A DNA stretch of 64,000 nt from the NCBI GenBank assembly GCA_003246335.1, contig QKAR01000009.1:1-64000 (forward strand), read 5' to 3'. Each line of letters begins with the position of its first letter. Positions within the stretch are counted from its first letter, which is position 1. A program made the translations under genes and the position numbers. This DNA is from Spirochaetales bacterium (lineage in GTDB: Bacteria; Spirochaetota; Spirochaetia; Treponematales; Treponemataceae). Below are positions 61,752 to 64,000 of the stretch, piece after piece. The notes beneath the pieces are model-generated. The model ran no database searches and was not told where the DNA came from. It was given only the letters and a program-made list of their open reading frames with translations.

Positions 61752-62905
61752 TGAAGCATATTCGTCTGTTCCGCGGCGTTTGCGCGATTGCCTTCGGCGG
61801 CGTCGGTTTTTTCGCGGTCGCGCAGGATTTTTCCTTCGATCCCGTTCGTCCGGAAATCGTTTCCGTTCGCGCCGACGGAATGGGCGGTTATTTCGCCGCT
61901 GAAGAGTCCGGTTTCGACACTCTTTCGACGAACCCGGCGGCGCTCGCCTACGTCGATAAAGAATGGTCGATCTCCCGCCTTGCCGCCGAGGTTTCCGGAC
62001 CTCTTTTTGATATCCCGACGGCGATCAGTTCCGGCGACGTTACCGAAAATCTCCTCGACCTCGTTGGGGAAAATAACGGAATTTATCTTGGCGCGAACAT
62101 CACCGGCCCGCTCGCTTTCGGGAAAGTCGACCGTAATTACGGATTCGGCGTGTTCGGACGAACGATAACGAGCGCCGACGTTCCTTCCCTCACGAGCGCG
62201 AAACTGTTGACCGGCGAGGAGTTGCTGCTGACCGGAGGCTATGGATTGCCGGTATACGAAAGCGGCCTCAAATCGCTGGCGATCGGTTTGCAGCTCAAGG
62301 GATTCGTGCAGACGTTCGTGTACGAGGACAGTACGGCGATCACCGTGTTGGATGATTTGATGGGAATAAACCTTCAAACGCTCCCGGCCGCGCTTTCGTC
62401 GGGCTTCGGCGTCGACGCCGGGCTCATGTATCGATACGGTCCGGGCTTTTCCGCCGGGATTACGTGCAAGGATCTCTTCACGCCGGTATTCACGACGGGC
62501 TACGATTCGCTGAACGATTTCATGAAAGGCGACTCGAGTTCCGACACGATCACCGACCTAGTCGACCCGTACCTAAACGTCGGCGTCGGCTATGACTTTC
62601 CTCTGCCCGATACCTGGATAACGATAACCGATTGGCGCGTTATGGCCGACTATCGCGATATTCTCGATTTGACGAATCCCGTATACCGAAACCCTCTCCT
62701 CAACGTCGCGATTGGCACGGAAGTCGTCATTTTCGACGTAGTGAGTTTACGCGCGGGAATATCCGATACTTACCTCGCTACGGGCCTCGGCGTAGATCTT
62801 TCGATTTTCGAAATCGATCTCGCGATGTGGGGCTCCGAGCTCGGTCTTGACCCGGGAAAACGGCCGTTGCTGAACATGGCTCTGTCGCTCTCGTTCGAAT
62901 ACTGA
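61751..62905 (+). CDS. Probable outer-membrane barrel protein
   Basis: A 384-aa exported protein (signal segment LFRGVCAIAFGGVGFFAVAQ). The N-terminal region RADGMGGYFAAEESGFDTLSTNPAAL resembles the start of FadL/PorV-like barrels, where a conserved gene-early NPA motif is common. The rest alternates hydrophobic strands and ends LSLSFEY with a terminal aromatic residue. No substrate is implied. It is translationally coupled to the lipoprotein gene. Confidence 0.8.
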   Translation: MKHIRLFRGVCAIAFGGVGFFAVAQDFSFDPVRPEIVSVRADGMGGYFAAEESGFDTLSTNPAALAYVDKEWSISRLAAEVSGPLFDIPTAISSGDVTENLLDLVGENNGIYLGANITGPLAFGKVDRNYGFGVFGRTITSADVPSLTSAKLLTGEELLLTGGYGLPVYESGLKSLAIGLQLKGFVQTFVYEDSTAITVLDDLMGINLQTLPAALSSGFGVDAGLMYRYGPGFSAGITCKDLFTPVFTTGYDSLNDFMKGDSSSDTITDLVDPYLNVGVGYDFPLPDTWITITDWRVMADYRDILDLTNPVYRNPLLNVAIGTEVVIFDVVSLRAGISDTYLATGLGVDLSIFEIDLAMWGSELGLDPGKRPLLNMALSLSFEY

Positions 62906-62934
62906 GCGATTTTCTCGCGCGGCCGCGGAAGCGC

Positions 62935-62963
62935 TTGACAAAAAAAAGGATATAAAGTACTTT
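62935..62963 (+). promoter_or_regulatory. Promoter of tRNA-Lys
   Basis: A consensus TTGACA (62935-62940) and TACTTT (62958-62963), spacing 17. A precursor would start near 62970. Confidence 0.75.
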
Positions 62964-62986
62964 ATTTTCCGTTGCACCAAGTAACC

Positions 62987-63059
62987 GGGCCACTAGCTCA
63001 GTAGGTAGAGCAACGCCCTTTTAAGGCGTGGGTCGATGGTTCGAATCCATCGTGGCTCA
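62987..63059 (+). tRNA. trnK: tRNA-Lys (anticodon TTT)
   Basis: A 73-base cloverleaf without encoded CCA. Acceptor GGGCCAC pairs with GTGGCTC (one G-U at pair 2), the D stem is GCTC/GAGC, and the anticodon stem ACGCC/GGCGT. The anticodon loop CTTTTAA has TTT at 63020-63022. The T stem is GATGG/CCATC with loop TTCGAAT, and the discriminator base is A63059. Confidence 0.97.
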
Positions 63060-63063
63060 ACAG

Positions 63064-63091
63064 AAGGAATCCGAAAGGATTCCTTTTTTAT
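63064..63091 (+). terminator. Intrinsic terminator of tRNA-Lys
   Basis: AAGGAATCC (63064-63072) pairs with GGATTCCTT (63077-63085), loop GAAA, followed by a T-run. Confidence 0.9.
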
Positions 63092-63135
63092 TTTACGCAA
63101 TGATGGATTCGAACCGGAGCGGTCGACCCGAAGGG

Positions 63136-63175
63136 CTCGCGCAGGGATGCGCGAGAGCGCGCGCAGGGCTGCGCG
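63136..63175. repeat. Two adjacent hairpins with the same CGCGCA stem
   Basis: CTCGCGCA/TGCGCGAG (63136-63143 with 63148-63155, loop GGGA) and CGCGCA/TGCGCG (63160-63165 with 63170-63175, loop GGGC) lie between the tRNA terminator and the TPR gene. Confidence 0.7.
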
Positions 63176-63232
63176 GTTTCTCGCGGTATCCGCTCGTCTT
63201 TGCGCATACCGCCCGCGCGCGCTTTTCGTTTG

Positions 63233-63241
63233 TGCTATACT
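63233..63241 (+). promoter_or_regulatory. Extended -10 promoter of the last gene
   Basis: TGC followed by TATACT (63236-63241) is an extended -10; no -35 is evident. The ATG at 63253 is 11 bases downstream and has no Shine-Dalgarno sequence. Confidence 0.5.
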
Positions 63242-63252
63242 CATCTTAGTTT

Positions 63253-64000
63253 ATGAAAAGCGCAACATTCGCACAACGTTTCGCGACCGCGATCGCCGCG
63301 GGAAAAAAACGGGACTATAAAACCTCTATCGTGATTCTCGAGGATTTGGCCGCCCAAGGGTTCGCCGACGGGACTCTGTCTCTGGAGCCATCTTCCTCCG
63401 AAGCCCATCCAGAAGTGTACCTTTTTCTCGCGCGCGCCTGGCACGCGGAGAAATCCTTCGCGCGGGCGACCTCGTGCGCTCGCGCCTATATCGGCCTGAA
63501 CCCCGACGACGGCGCCGGTTGGTTTTTTCTGGGGCGCTCCTATTTCGCCGACGGGGCCGTCGAACGCGCGATTCACGCGCTTCGGAAATCGATCTCCCTC
63601 AATCCCGAATCGATCGACGCCCGCGCTCTCCTGGGCCTCGCCCTGCTCAAGGGCCGTCGGCCGATCCAAGCCCGCACGCTGTTTGAGGAATCGTTGTCGC
63701 TCGCTCCCGACGACCCTCGCCTCAATCAAGGCTATTTAAACGCGCTTTTCGTCGAGGCGGTGCGAACGTATCGGAAAGGCGACGCCGAAACGGCCAGACA
63801 AATGCTCACCTTCCTCATCAATAACGATATCGACGGCGTCGTCCCGCGCCTATATCTCGCGCACGCGCTTCGCCAGCTCGGCTACCTGGAAGAATCGCTC
63901 GGCCAGTACGAAGCCGCGGTCGGTTTCTCGCCCGAAGACCCGGCGCTTCGATGGTATCCGATCGCCGTGCTGGCGCAGATGGGCGAGACCGATCGAGCCG
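63253..64000 (+). CDS. TPR protein, N-terminal part
   Basis: The frame is open from ATG 63253 to the end of the window (249 codons, no stop), so the gene continues outside. It begins MKSATFAQRFATAIAAGKKR with no signal peptide. Tetratricopeptide repeats follow, seen in VYLFLARAWHAEKSFARATS, GWFFLGRSYFADGAVERAIH and LGLALLKGRRPIQARTLFEE. A soluble scaffold is likely; no enzyme domain is visible yet. Confidence 0.85.
   Translation, partial: MKSATFAQRFATAIAAGKKRDYKTSIVILEDLAAQGFADGTLSLEPSSSEAHPEVYLFLARAWHAEKSFARATSCARAYIGLNPDDGAGWFFLGRSYFADGAVERAIHALRKSISLNPESIDARALLGLALLKGRRPIQARTLFEESLSLAPDDPRLNQGYLNALFVEAVRTYRKGDAETARQMLTFLINNDIDGVVPRLYLAHALRQLGYLEESLGQYEAAVGFSPEDPALRWYPIAVLAQMGETDRA

Noticed and set aside
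63095..63140. Second tRNA on the minus strand
   Set aside because: Only T-arm-like bases are present; the T stem does not pair and no acceptor or anticodon arm exists.

Overview
The window reads as chromosomal DNA of a free-living or commensal spirochaete (Treponema/Spirochaeta-like) with high G+C, roughly 58-60% by eye. Pointers are a CheA-CheW-CheX-CheD set with no CheZ, a DUF3943 outer-membrane protein, a spirochaete-type lipobox (LFASC), archaeal/eukaryotic-type glycyl-tRNA synthetase, a bactofilin, several beta-barrel proteins and a Ycf46-like AAA protein. The genus assignment is inference. I see no phage, insertion sequence, CRISPR array or plasmid backbone. About 56 genes are supported, tightly packed, many with ATGA or 4-base overlaps.

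Region by region. 1-2400: the tail of an unknown gene, then fusA with its promoter and terminator. 2450-18300: a chemosensory locus. A membrane MCP-like protein and CheY lie on the + strand and converge on a long minus-strand operon. In transcription order that operon is: response regulator, hybrid PAS kinase, REC-histidine kinase, CheA, poly-HAMP MCP, CheW, CheR, ParA-like ATPase, an unknown 185-aa protein, CheB, CheD, CheY, CheX. 18300-20950: a DUF134-NifX fusion gene, gltX, and a 65-aa protein with a palindrome in its promoter. 21100-25450: surface proteins (beta-barrel, DUF3943, DUF4097) and a decayed second copy of part of the DUF3943 gene. 25460-30960: membrane AraC regulator, glyS with a structured leader, ROK-like regulator, Fe-S aldo/keto reductase, small outer-membrane protein. 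31000-37900: nadE, tyrS, a lactate-type dehydrogenase, PBP1A. 38000-40800: PEGA-like protein, LysM/M23 peptidase, small membrane protein, 2[4Fe-4S] ferredoxin. 40800-46000: Ycf46-like AAA ATPase, RimK-like ATP-grasp, an unknown protein, ogt and alkA. 45900-53900: two-component pair divergent from an RND efflux operon (TolC, fusion protein, pump, PII-like partner). 53900-57700: 108-bp tandem repeats at the pta terminus, pta, a palindrome-rich gap, gap, and a GlxA-type regulator. 57800-62900: tyrA, bactofilin, TPR, mtaB, lipoprotein, outer-membrane protein. 62900-64000: tRNA-Lys and the start of a TPR gene.

How the parts work together. The chemosensory operon encodes a full signalling and adaptation circuit (receptor, kinase, coupling protein, methyltransferase, methylesterase, deamidase, phosphatase). 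It also holds a ParA-type positioning ATPase and a CheA that lacks a recognisable P2 domain but carries a duplicated MshEN-like segment. The HK/RR pair probably controls the divergent efflux pump. ogt and alkA overlap and form a DNA-alkylation repair unit.

A recurring regulatory theme is a TATACT-like -10 box 6-11 bases before a start codon with no Shine-Dalgarno sequence. It is seen at seven genes and implies leaderless mRNAs. The other theme is perfect palindromes with varying stems around pta and gap. All family names are by recognition of motifs; no database search was run.
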